Origin: Trichostrongylus colubriformis
Taxonomy: Eukaryota; Nematoda; Chromadorea; Rhabditida; Trichostrongylidae
NCBI GenBank assembly: GCA_963978905.1
Contig: OZ022259.1
Span: 10,602,001 to 10,666,000, forward strand
DNA: 64,000 nt
Direction: 5' to 3'
Shown in pieces: positions 13,422 to 23,935 of the stretch (its first letter is position 1; every line of letters starts with the position of its first letter). The position numbers and the translations under genes are program-made. Below the pieces are notes generated by a model. That model did no database searches and was not told where the DNA came from. It saw nothing but the letters and a program-made list of their open reading frames with translations.

Positions 13422-14766
13422 TATGATAGAAAGCTATAATTAGGTTAATTATGGGACTTCCGCGACAGAAAAAAATGGACATGAGGTAGGGCCTCTAGGC
13501 TGTAGGATTGCTTTTGTGTTTTGTGAAAAAATCATTTAAGAAAATCCGAAATTCGAAGGCAAGGGGTTCGATTTTCCCAGCAGCAATTGTAGGCAAGATA
13601 AAAGGGACGGAGCTCTCATGGAGACAGCGATCAACTTGGGCGCAGGGGGCGGACATTTAGACAGTTGACCTGAGAGAGTTGAATGGGATGTTTTCTGTGA
13701 GATATAACGATGGGACACCGAAATATTGCGGGACTGGAAATGACATCAGTTCTACGATAACATTAAACCTCCTGGGAGCCAATCGTAACTTCGCGTTTTT
13801 TAGAAGGTATAGGAGTTATAGATGAATAGAAACTGCCTATCTGCTAATCTTTAACATATCTATTTGTAACTTAAAGGTATAATGTTGAATCTATGCTATT
13901 TATAATAAATATTCCTATGAATAGAAATACATTATAAGTGCGCCTATGTTGTAGGTCGACTGATTCTCACACCAGTCGAGCAGACTTCCCCATTACTCAT
14001 TTTTCATCTGTAATAAATGCCACCTGACTCTGATGAGACATCATCTGGCTGCTAGGTCGAGGTTTCACAAGAGCGATGCTCAATAAAAAGTTTTCCACGA
14101 GCATTTAGCAGCGTCAAATACCGGGCTGAGTGTCCCAGTAACCGTCAACTGCTAACGACCACGGACACATTGCTGAATGGTCGGTCATCAACGATGTTCA
14201 CGAACACTATTACAATATGACCTTTCCACCCACTTCTCTCAATTTCAAAGTCACTATATTAGTCAAAGCAACCGGTCAGGAATACGTCAAAAAGGAAAAC
14301 GAACGTTCAGTTTGTAGGCACATTTATTACTGCACACATTGAAAGTTTCAGCGATTATCTGTTTCACTTCAGTGCATCTACATTTCTTGTAGTGTGACGT
14401 AAGCATGGCGCATACCAATATTGTCATAAACGAGGATAGCAAACTCAAGACGCTCTCTTTGTCTATCTAACTATGTGTCTGTTTTCCTTTAGTCAACTCA
14501 CATTAAGGAACAGTGGTGGAAATGTAAATTCACTTTCTTATTAATCATTCAGTCCGTGATCAAAGGGTTATTTTGATCTCTTCTAATTCTAAGTGAGCAA
14601 ATACCGTAGGCAACATTGTTGGGTTGGAATATACAGTAGCGCCCAAAAGTCTTCAGCGAAATGATCTTTCTCTTGGGTTTTTCACTTGTAACTTTTCTGC
14701 AACTGCACCGATATAAGAGAAATTTTAGTATGTTGTACTTGGAGACACTGCATACTCAATATAATA

Positions 14767-15436
14767 TTGGGTAGTCTAAAAAGTTTTTTCGTATTTTCAA
14801 ATACCGCTTTTTCCCTCCAAACTGCTTTCCAGCAATCTCTTCTGTACATACACACGTAGTACAAGTCCACACGCATCTATAAGTATTATTGTCTTCCATC
14901 TCCCGGATAACCCTTTTCGGCAAAATAAACAAATTAACGGTCAACCTCATTTTCAGTACAAAAATTATAAAATTTTTTTTTCTTTGAATGGCGTTAGACA
15001 GGGAAAGGAAAAGGTGATAATCCGATGGAGCAAGATGAGGGCTATAAGGTGGATGGGGCAGCAATTTTTATCCAAGCTCGAGAGAGTCATTTTTTACTAG
15101 TGGTAAAAATTTTTTTGAATTTTTTCTTTTAAAAAATTTTCGAGCTTGTATAAAAATTGCTGCCTTATAGCCCTGATTTTGCTCCATCGGATTATCACCT
15201 TTTCCTTTCCCTGTCAAACGCCATTCAAAGAAAAAAAATTGGAATTGAAAACGAAGTGACCTTTGATATTTTTATTTTGCCGAAAAGGGTTATCCGAGAG
15301 ATGGAAGACAGCAATACCTATAGATGCGTGTGGACTTGTACTACATATATATGTACAGAAGAAATTTTGTGGAAAGCAGTTTTGAAGGAAAAAGCGGTAT
15401 TTGAAAATACGAAAAGACTTTTTAGACTACCTAATA
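14767..15436. mobile_element. foldback element built from two mariner fragments
   Basis: Two arms of about 320 bp (about 14767-15090 and 15115-15436) are inverted copies of each other. Each carries a mariner end (TTRGGTAGTCTAAAAAG), mariner 5' flank, and a fragment of transposase C-terminus (PPYSPxLAPSDYHLFLSLSNAIQRK) reading outward-in: minus strand in the left arm, plus strand in the right. TA duplications are at 14765-14766 and 15437-15438. The transposase fragment matches that at 12.9-13.4 kb. Likely transposed by an autonomous mariner elsewhere. Confidence 0.75.
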
Positions 15437-15438
15437 TT

Positions 15439-16290
15439 AGGTTGGACGGGAAGTTCTGGGACACTTTTTGTTTTTTCCTGTAGAAACCTGTAAAGCTTCG
15501 GGAGCATTTGGTAGTGGGGGGTATATGAAGCGTCTGAAAAGGGCTTCTGAATAGCACATTCATATTCTCTACGGCTTCAACTAGCAGTGAATTTACGGCA
15601 ATTTCGCGAAAGGTGCGAAATTCACGAACACCGCCTCGGTTCCTCAGCATGCGAGGCCACTAACAAAATTAACCAGTCGATGGACCCAGGTACTGTCTCT
15701 CATATGGCGGCAGCCCGATGGCTCGATCGGCTCAAATTGGAACAGGAAAATATTCAAAAAATTGCATTGAGAAAAAAACTTTTTTTTTTTGAAAATTTTC
15801 AAAAAAATAGGAAACTGTTACCATCCAACACGACAGCCACTGCCGATCTCTACTGCAGGCAATTGGACACCGGAGCGCCAAAACTTACCGGAAAAATGGA
15901 CCAAGACCTCTTCCTCCACGATAACGCTCACCCACATGTGGCAAAGTTGGCGTGTCAAAGGATCCAGGACCTCGGCTGGACGACGCTTCCCCACCCACCA
16001 TATTCCCCGGACATGTCCCCAACTGACTACCACCTATTCCGGTCGTTGAGCCACTTCCTTGACGGGCGACAGTTCAAAGATGACGACGATCTCAAGAGCG
16101 GGCTCCAGAACTTCTTTGACCAGAAGTCTCCCGAATTCTACCGGAAGGGTATCTACGATCTTCCTGAGCGTTGGCAGTACATTGTAGATCACGATGGTGC
16201 ATACTTTGGTGACTGAAGTTACATGTGAGTAAAATTAAAATAAATTGAATTTTTCTCACAAGGTGTCCCAGAACTTCCCGTCCAACCTAA
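15439..16290 (+). mobile_element. mariner-type transposon, second family, internally deleted (852 bp)
   Basis: Inverted ends of about 30 bp begin TTAGGTTGGACGGGAAG and close with the matching reverse complement. TA duplications are at 15437-15438 and 16291-16292. It abuts the foldback element, sharing one TA. The open frame 15587-16216 (209 codons) contains an N-terminal remnant (EATNKINQSMDPGTVS) joined to TADLYCRQLD, then HDNAHPH and SPDMSPTDYHLF with 34 residues between the two Asp. The block with the first catalytic Asp is deleted. Confidence 0.85.
15587..16216 (+). pseudogene. mariner transposase, internally deleted
   Basis: The reading frame is open for 209 codons but is a fusion of distant parts of a transposase. 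Roughly residues 18-50 derive from the DNA-binding domain, 50-80 are low-complexity filler, and 84-209 are the C-terminal catalytic half (second and third Asp of DD34D, then LPERWQYIVDHDGAYFG). Without the first Asp (normally in TGDEKW) it should be inactive. If translated, it could still bind element ends. Confidence 0.8.
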
Positions 16291-16853
16291 TATTTTGGCG
16301 CTCAACGGTGTAGGTTACGTGGTTATAAGAATTTTTTCGTTTTTGGAGTGCCATCGCTATGCCGTCCCGCTGTGCCGCTGTCATCAAAAGTCGTGGTCTT
16401 TCTACAAAATATTAATGTTCTCTGAAGCTTGCTCGTTTTATTTTTGTAAAGAAAGCCTTGACCAAGCCTTTTACTTTTTTCGGTGGTCTTGTAGTAAAAT
16501 TCTTGTAAAAAACCATGAAAGGAGTCAAGCGGCACTCAAGTAGAAGGAAATGTTGACTACAGGTTCAGGCACCACATATTAAAATTTTGTCAAACTTGAT
16601 CAAGTAGAAAAAAGTTATGACAAAAAAAGTTTGGCAGAGTACTTTTGAGCGCTACTGTACATAGTACTTCAGAGTACTGTGCCTTTGTAGGGAAATGTTG
16701 GATATGGTGGTATGGAGAGGTCAAGTGGAACGGAGAAATTGAATGAAAAGACGAGAACAGCAAAGGAAAGGACAAAAGACGAGGTTGGATAGTCAATTGT
16801 TCTACGCAATCCTCTCAGGGGTCAATGGGTTTGTAAGGACATTACAATACCAC

Positions 16854-17105
16854 TACTAATTCATGGTCAATCGACACGAAAAACGAAAACCCCATGATTT
16901 CTCCGTGATTGGCGAAAATCTCGAAAATTATGCCGAAGGAGAGAAGAAAAGAGAAGTTCCACAAACTCTTGCATTCGCCTTCAGTAGGGCTTTCTACTGA
17001 AACGTTTTTCGAATTATTTGGAGAATTTTGAAGAAAGTTATGGCAAAAGGACGGAGAAATCATGGGATTTCCGTTTTTTCGTGTCGATTGACCATGAATT
17101 AGTAG
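16854..17105. mobile_element. foldback MITE, about 50-bp inverted arms
   Basis: The left arm begins CTACTAATTCATGGTCAATC; the right arm is its near-perfect reverse complement and ends GATTGACCATGAATTAGTAG. About 150 bp lie between the arms, with no coding capacity. The open frames here on both strands are mirror images of the palindrome. Confidence 0.8.
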
Positions 17106-17254
17106 CGGTATTCTACTACGTGATACAAGAATCCCTACTGTATATAAAACACTCCGCCTGTCTGATTGTACGTCCTTCCGCCCGTCCGTCACGAAATTAA
17201 GTATTATAGAACCGGCCTGTGGAGATGAGGACAAGTGTGGCACTGCATGCTAAA

Positions 17255-17613
17255 TATACTATTTTGCCGCCCAACGGTGTAAGTTACGTGGAATGCAATT
17301 TTTTTGGAGTGCCGTCCCTATGTCGTCCCGCTGTGCCGCTGTTATGAAAGTCGTGGTTTTTCTATAGAATACTGATGTTGCTAGTTTTATTTTTGTAAAG
17401 AAAGCTGTTTTTCTTGACTGAACCTTTTGCGTTTCTCCGGTGGTTTTATAGTAAATTCTCGTAAAAAACCATGAAAAAAAGTCGAGCAGCACTCAAGTAG
17501 AGGGGTTAACAATAGGTTCAGGCAACACATATTAAATTTTTGTCAAATTTGGACAAGTAGAAAAGGTTATGACAAAAAAGTGTTTGGCCGAAAACTTCTG
17601 AGCGCTACTGTAT
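17255..17613. repeat. diverged direct copy of the right part of the 14.6-16.7 kb MITE
   Basis: It aligns along its length with 16291-16657 (shared CCAACGGTGTA, CCGCTGTGCCGCTGT, TTTTATTTTTGTAAAGAAAG, AAAAAACCATGAAA and the end GAGCGCTACTGTA), with numerous substitutions and small indels. It lacks the two inserted mariner elements. Confidence 0.75.
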
Positions 17614-19535
17614 ATTGACTTTGTCCTGCTCAGTGGAAATTATAGGATGCGCCACATACTCGACCACCAAGATCAAATATATAGAGGGTTAGGTGCAACT
17701 AGCGATTTTAAAGTCTTGTGTGGTTTCTCAATGCACAGCTGTTTATTTTGTGATCTCAGGTGCACCTCTTTCTAGGTTGAAGGTTTGCTTCTGAAGTTTC
17801 ATACTTAAAGGCACATTCCACGATTATAATCGCGTGATATTTCGCTCGGATACGAAGTCAAGGCTGCTGAAGAGCCCAAAAGTGAAGAAAAAAACGAGTT
17901 AAATCCTGAAAGACTCTAAAAATAAGGCCTTATTGGTTTTGGAATTGGACGAGATTATTGTCCACAAAAAGTGTCTGAACGTTTAATATAGAGAAGTAGA
18001 AAAAGTTTAATATAAAAGCCGAGTTTTCCAAAACTCGGCTTTTATATTAAACTAAGGTCTTCCGCTCATTCAAAATTTTGCGAGTGCACCTATCTACTCA
18101 TTTTTTAGGGGTGTGAGTAAGTGCTAAAAGGGAGTCTCAATTTGTCAAAAATAAACTTTCAATGGGCTTAGCCGAATAAGAAATCCAGCAGGAGCGGGGA
18201 CATCATGCAGGTATTGACAATGGAAGAAGACGTGCTGAGTAAAATGAAAAAAAAGATATGGCCAGAAACTCCAGAAATGAGATCTGCTTCTTACCATAGA
18301 TCCCCGCACAGAGGAGTGTTCCCATGTGCTGCACCACTGAGTCAATGGGAGGGTCAAGAATCTGTGAAATGTGGCAGTGGTACGCGGTCGAATGGGGGGC
18401 TCAATTTTGGGGGAAGCTGAATGAAGAGTTGCTTATCGCAGGGTCTTGCTAAGCCTCTTGGAAGGAGTTTTTCACAGCGAATTTTGCCACGCCCTCACTT
18501 GATGTCCGTTGCGTTCATTTATTATTTACCCTTCCTGATCGATTTTTTGATTACTGATTTATGGTGAAGCGCGACCCAGAAAAACTAAGATTGGCTCTGA
18601 GAAAGAGATTTTGATTGAAAGGATTCGAACAATTATAATATGTCGGGTGAACATAAGTGAATGCTTTGGAGCTTCTTCTGTTATGCCATTCTTGTATTTA
18701 ATAAGTGAATGCGCTCTGCACTTTTCATGATTTGTGGAATTGTGTGAACGATTAGATAGAATCAGACAGGATGGAAGAATCAGACAGTCAAGTTGATCTG
18801 GAGAGAGAATGTAAAAAAGCAGTTAGCTTTTGAGTTTAAGTCTTAATACAAAGAGTGGCTCTATAAGTTAAGCATCCTGAGGGTTTAAATATTGTAAAAT
18901 GAAAGTATTACTCTTGAAAAAACTTATGTATGTAGTAATTAAAAAACATTTATTGAATAAACTAAAATAACATTCGAACAACCAAACTCATCAATATTTA
19001 AATCTATAAATATTCAAATCCATAAATGCATTTTTCATTTTGAAATTATATTTTTTGCAACTGAAAAGTTGCGCTGGAACACCACCCTTGTAGTCATTAC
19101 AGGTTCAGAAAAAATTGAATAAAGACGTTCAAAACAACTTGGATACAGGCACTTTCTATCCTTTTCAGCGAAAAAGAAACAAAACTAAAGATGAACTTTT
19201 CAATATTACCACTGAAAATATCTGATCAATTGGAAATTTGATATACATACATTTATCAATTTACAAGAGACTGCAACGGAACAAAGGGACGAAGTGGATC
19301 ATCAATCTCTGATTAAATGAAGATCTCGACCCCAGGAATGAGATCGGATTCGAAACCGGTTGGGTGTAATCGAACTAATCACGCGTTTGATTGAAATGCA
19401 TCATTGAAAGTGAATAATTGCTATTCAAAGAAGAAAGTGGAACTAATTCGATCGAAAGGCAGAATTCGAACTCGTATTATAAAGACTGCGCTAAAATCAG
19501 GTAGAATATTCATTGATCGATTCTACACCAATCTA
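17614..19535. other. AT-rich intergenic DNA
   Basis: No gene seen. It contains one perfect short palindrome (18004-18053, listed) and only short open frames without recognisable domains. Confidence 0.5.
18004..18053. repeat. perfect 50-bp palindrome (24-bp arms, 2-bp loop)
   Basis: The arm AGTTTAATATAAAAGCCGAG(TTTT) is followed after CC by its exact reverse complement. A strong hairpin in either strand. It could be a tiny MITE, the hairpin of an unrecognised small RNA, or a sequence-assembly fold-back. Confidence 0.85.
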
Positions 19536-20425
19536 TTAGGTTGTTTCATAATAAATCAGACAAATTGACCAATTTTAATCATTGTCGTACAACTTTTTTA
19601 CGACAACAGGGATTCACTTGAAATATACTCCATCTTTATCGATGACCTTCTGCCACGGTATAGGCAGATCATGGATGCCCTTGCTCCAGAAGGCCGGAAG
19701 CTGGAGCTCGAAGAAGTTGCCGAGTGCCGCCTTGACCTCGTCGCGAGTTTTGAAGTCTTGGCCGTCCAGGTGGCGTTGGCTGTGGGAGAAAAGGTGGAAA
19801 TCTGAAGGGGCCAGGTCTGGTGGGTATAGAAGTACGGTCCAACTGTACGACAGCAGCTCGGCCTTGGTCGATCTTGCGAAGTGCGGTCTGTGGAAGTAGA
19901 CACGTTGTCGTGCTGGAAGTAGACATGTGACCGCCGCCGTAGCGAACTTTGGACATTGGCCTTCAATTCTCGTAATTGACGAACGTAGACGTCGGCGGAT
20001 ACTGTGGTACCTTCATCGAGCAGCTCCCAGTACTCTACGCCGTGTACGCTCCACCAACCGCGGTTTTCGTCTTCGATGGAATAGTCGCCTGACACAAACT
20101 TTGAATGCTACAATTACAGTGTACTTCTGCCGGGGGTATGCTCCTTGTGAACTTCTATCAGACGTCTGCCGATATCCGCGGGTTCCTGGCCAGATAGCGA
20201 TATAAATAGTATGACGTTGCGGATGTGGTCTCTGGACCGCTTGAAATCGTGCGGCATTGTGGCGGAATGAATTTACTTTGGAGTGATTATTTTGCGGTAC
20301 TTTGAAGAGCTTTTCATACTCATTCCAACGGTACCTCGCGCGTCCATTTTCGTTAATTCGTTACTGAGTTATGATCTCTAGAAATCATCACTACCATTTG
20401 TCCAATTTATTATGAATCAACCTAA
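19536..20425 (-). mobile_element. mariner-type transposon, third family, internally deleted (890 bp)
   Basis: TA duplications (19534-19535, 20426-20427) flank ends TTAGGTTGTTTCATAATAAA and the matching TTTATTATGAATCAACCTAA. On the minus strand, remnants run from a helix-turn-helix block ([21 protein letters not shown], near 20250) through [10 protein letters not shown] joined to [28 protein letters not shown], to YFQHDN and [10 protein letters not shown]. Frameshifts split the C-terminal half over three frames. The first catalytic Asp region is deleted. A near-identical copy in the opposite orientation lies at 53457-54354. Relative to that copy, nine bases (GTACTCCCC) are missing here, removing part of PPYSPD. 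Confidence 0.85.
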
Positions 20426-21289
20426 TACCTGCCAGAAACCAACACAGACTGGACATAATCAGCAGAGAGTGACGGGATGCGTTGTAAAGCAATGGATTTC
20501 AATATTCGACTCCGAATCGGTAGCCACATCTTCAGTGAAAATCGGCGTCCGTGATCCTGAATGGTAAAAAGAAGGTCTGTTTTTCACAATCAACACGAGA
20601 ATGTTTCGGAAAACGTCACCATCACATCGTTTAGTGAGAATCATATACAAAAGGATTCCAGTGGGCAACACTTTGTGTTGTACTCTACAGGCAGTTCCTT
20701 ACCCTGGTCTGGGACATCTAAGCATATCAACCCGACATTTCAACCCTAATATACCCCCATAAATGTTTTGGAGAACAAACAATGCGCACGAGTTCAGGAC
20801 ATGAAAAAAAGCTGAGTTTATGACCATCTCAAAAGAAGCTGTCAAACCATGTTTGGTGTCCCCCGGATCACGGATGTTGTATAATGTGAAGGCCACAGCT
20901 CCTGTAATTTTTCCCTCTAATGAATATGGATATGCTCATTGACTGATTTGAAAAGCATTTGGAAGAGAGAAGGGCTCATTGGATACCTTCGCCAATCATT
21001 TGGTGCTTGACAGTTGAGGTTTGACTACGTAGCGTACAGAGAGTTCATCAGATGTTTGTTCCTACGATGTCTTCACTATCTACGGTTGCACTGGACAGCG
21101 ATTTCCCAACTTCGCATTTCACGCGATTTCCTGCTTCTCGTCGCTTCCCTGTCACTTGTTATTTTTTTTACCTTTCTCCAGCCGTATCTTCCACCCTCCT
21201 CCAGCCGCCATATCCTGGAAGAGAGGCCCATCAGCACTTTACCTCCTTCTTCTTGTTTTCTCCCTAGCATTTGTCCCGCGCCGTGTGCC

Positions 21290-21374
21290 TTGGATAGGAG
21301 GAAGTGGCGATGTCTGACAAGAACGGCGCAGGGTCCGCCGTTCTTGTCAGACATCGCCACTTCCTCCTATCCAA
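21290..21374. repeat. perfect 39-bp inverted repeat with 7-bp loop at an RTE 3' end
   Basis: The left arm (21290-21328) and right arm (21336-21374) are exact reverse complements around the loop CAGGGTC. The right arm is the last coding part of the minus-strand RTE element (LDRRKWRCLTRTADP). The left arm encodes the same peptide on the plus strand. Two RTE 3' ends therefore meet tail to tail, or the 3' end was copied back on itself. Confidence 0.85.
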
Positions 21375-23730
21375 AGCATCCTCCGCCGGGACCTTTATTT
21401 TGGTGAGGTCGCCCTTGATGACGTCCATCCACCTCTTCTCTGGAATCTCCTCAGCACATGTCTATACCATCGCAGCGGTTGCTCTCTCAACCTCAGCGGG
21501 ACAGGAGCCGTCTGCATGATCACTCTACGTCGTTCCTGACCTTGCCCAGTCGGGTCCAGCCGCATGCCCATTTCAACATCCTCAATTCAGCTGCGCGCAT
21601 CTGCCTTTCATGTAGCTTAGTTATGGACCACCACTCTCTTCCGTACAGCATTGCGGGACTTACCACCGCTTTATACGCCTTGTATTCGAACGTTCAGGAC
21701 CGCCGACAACAAAATTCAAGTAGATTCCGCCCCTTTATCCATGCCGCCTTAATCCGGGCCTTCACTGCCTGATCTACAGTATCAGCAGCCGCTAGATCAT
21801 TACCGAGATATCGAGAGTCTTCTAACTTCTCGATGGTCTCTCTTACGAGGGCGATCAGCCGTTCCGGTACACGGAGTTTCCGCAAGGCATTCCAGAGCAC
21901 TGTACTGGTGAGACGGTGAAAATCTTCTCGAGATTGAGGAATGCTAGGTAGCATGACCGCCGCTTCTCTCGATACGTCTCCATCACCTGCCTAGCGATGA
22001 AGGTGGCGTCGTTTGTGGATAGTTCAGACATAACCCCATCTGTTCCTGAGAGATAGGGATAGGTTCCTTCGCCTTGAATGATCAGCCTCTCGTACAGCTC
22101 CATGGTATGCGCTGTCAACGATAGTACTAGTTCTCCACCCATCAGAAATCCTTCCTTCAGCGGCTACGGTGTTGAGGAATCGAGTGAGCCACTCTATCCC
22201 GTACTCACCCAATGCCCTTCTATGGACACCCCATCTGGACCAACCGCCCTCTCAGTCTTCAACTTCCCTAGCATGCAACGCACCTTTCCATTTGTCCGAG
22301 GTAGGATTAGACAAGCTATGGTCTCGCTCTTTGAGCTTTCGTTACGGGGAAACTCCTCGTTCAGAAGACCGTCGAAGTACTCCTACCACCTCCTTTTCAC
22401 CTCAGGTGGCTTCTCTAGAATGACACCATCACAGATTTTCACGGACTTCACTACCCTGATGTCCTAGGTAGCCTGATGTTCAAGACGAAGACGAACTGAA
22501 GACGAACTTCTCCGCATCTCTGCCCTCCAACTTCTCGTAAAAAGCATCCATTTCCGCGTGTATGGCTTTGGTTGGCTAAGGTTGCTTTCGCAAGCCTCTT
22601 GTAACTTTTATAGGTGGCAAGGTCTTCTCGGCTCTGCATTTTCCGCCAGCGTTTTCTTCTTCGTTTCACCATTCGCTGAACCTCCTCGTTGTAGAGCCGG
22701 ATCGCTCTGTCTCCTCTGAAGCTCCCTCGAGTTTCACCCAGTGTTCCTTTCGCACACCGTAGGATGACTTTGACCGCTTTATCCCAGGTCCCCTAAAGAG
22801 CACCGCTGGGGTCTGGAAGACCTCTTACCCTTCCTTTTAGACCATTCTTCTCTACCCTGTGTAGCTTTCACCATCGTATCCTATGCCTAGTCCTTACTGC
22901 CATTTTATTGGGTAGCTCTATGGCAATGTCCGCTAGAAGAGGCCTGTGCTGGGTGGCCAGTACCTGACCAGGTAGCACCTTGATGTCCTTTACACTTTTA
23001 AGGAACGGCTTGCTTACAAGCACATGATCCATTTCTGTTTCCCTTCCCCCGCTGCTGTAGGTTACCTCTGAAATTCCTTTTTTGCGAAGAACCTGCTACA
23101 TACAGCCAGATCGTGGGCTGTAGCCAGGTCAAAGAACCTCTGTCCCTCAGCAATTCTTGCCCCAATGTTCTGCCCCGTGCATTCTCTCTAGCTCTTTCCG
23201 ATCACTGCCGACATGGCCGTTCAGATCGTCCGCTACGGTGAGATAGTCATTTCTCGGAACTGCCTTGATGGCTTCATCGAGGTTCAGGTAGAACTAGTCT
23301 TCTTGAACTTCGAGAAAGCCAGCTTGCGGTGCGTACACTGTCATTATGGTCCAGTACCTCTCATTTGTGTCTATTCTTACAGCTATGATTCGGTCGCTTA
23401 CACAGTCCACTACAGAGACGCAGTCCTTGAGGGACTCTGCTACAGCTATGCCCCCTCCTTTGAAAAAGAGATTTGACACCGCCACCGTTCTCCCTTGCCT
23501 CAGCCCCTCTCAGAGAGTTTCTTGTAGGCATAGGACTTGCTCCTGCGTTTCATCGGGTCAGCCACTTCGTGGGACTTGACGACCAGCTACCCTACATTAA
23601 GACGATTCGAACTTACTTCTGCGGCAGAGGTAGTTCACCTTTCGGTAGCCCTCGCAAACTAACCACAGAACTTGAGCAGGGGTTCTGCCGTCTTTTTTCA
23701 GGTGACATCCTAGCTTTATAACTGATCCTT
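21330..23730 (-). mobile_element. decayed RTE-type non-LTR retrotransposon
   Basis: On the minus strand, in order: an endonuclease (APE-type) piece near 23.3-23.5 kb (GGGIAVAESLKDCVSV.., IIAVRID..MTVYAPQAG); a linker block at 22.45-22.67 kb (RRRKRWRKMQSREDLATYKSYKRLAKA); reverse-transcriptase start motifs at 21.86-22.21 kb (YERLI, ATFIARQVMETYREK, YLAFLNLEKIF); the C-terminal region (YLGNDLAAADTVDQAVKARI); and the terminus near 21.33 kb. Frameshifts and stops are frequent. Motif A has Asn (LNLEK) where Asp is expected. LIALVR runs directly into ETIEKLEDSRYLG, so the YADD-bearing core is absent. Dead copy. Confidence 0.8.
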
Positions 23731-23810
23731 TTTGCGACCTGAGACATGTTTGTTGTGACGAGATTTCTCCATCCTGTCAGCCGGCCTGTCTAGTGGGCTT
23801 GATGCTGGTT

Positions 23811-23935
23811 ACGTCACCATTTTTGCAAATCCTTGCACGGCATGGTTAGGTGCGTCGGCGGGGATCGAACCCAGTGATCTTGAATGTGCAGATGTGAGCC
23901 TATTCTCTTAATCACTCGACTATCCATGCTACCAT
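23811..23935 (-). mobile_element. tRNA-derived SINE (Ser/Leu-like head)
   Basis: Read on the minus strand, GATAGTCGAGTGATTAAG is an A-box-like D arm similar to class II tRNAs. It is followed after about 40 nt by the canonical B box GGTTCGATCCC within CTGGGTTCGATCCCCGCC. The acceptor stem does not pair convincingly, and the sequence continues into non-tRNA DNA. A polymerase III SINE head is therefore more likely than a working tRNA gene. Confidence 0.5.

Larger units (their letters stand above)
14634..16657. mobile_element. Tc1/mariner-type MITE interrupted by two other elements
   Basis: The left end CAGTAGCGCCCAAAAGT is mirrored at the right end (reverse complement CAGTAGCGCTCAAAAGT). TA duplications occur at 14632-14633 and 16658-16659. 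Removing the two insertions (14767-15436 and 15439-16290) leaves an element of about 500 bp with no transposase. A second, non-interrupted copy of its right part lies at 17255-17613 and supports the reconstruction. A single similar end (CAGTAGCGGTCAAAAA) occurs near 62510. Confidence 0.75.

Noticed and set aside
23811..23935. Functional tRNA gene
   Set aside because: A and B boxes are visible but the acceptor stem and anticodon loop do not form a convincing cloverleaf; a tRNA-derived SINE is more likely.
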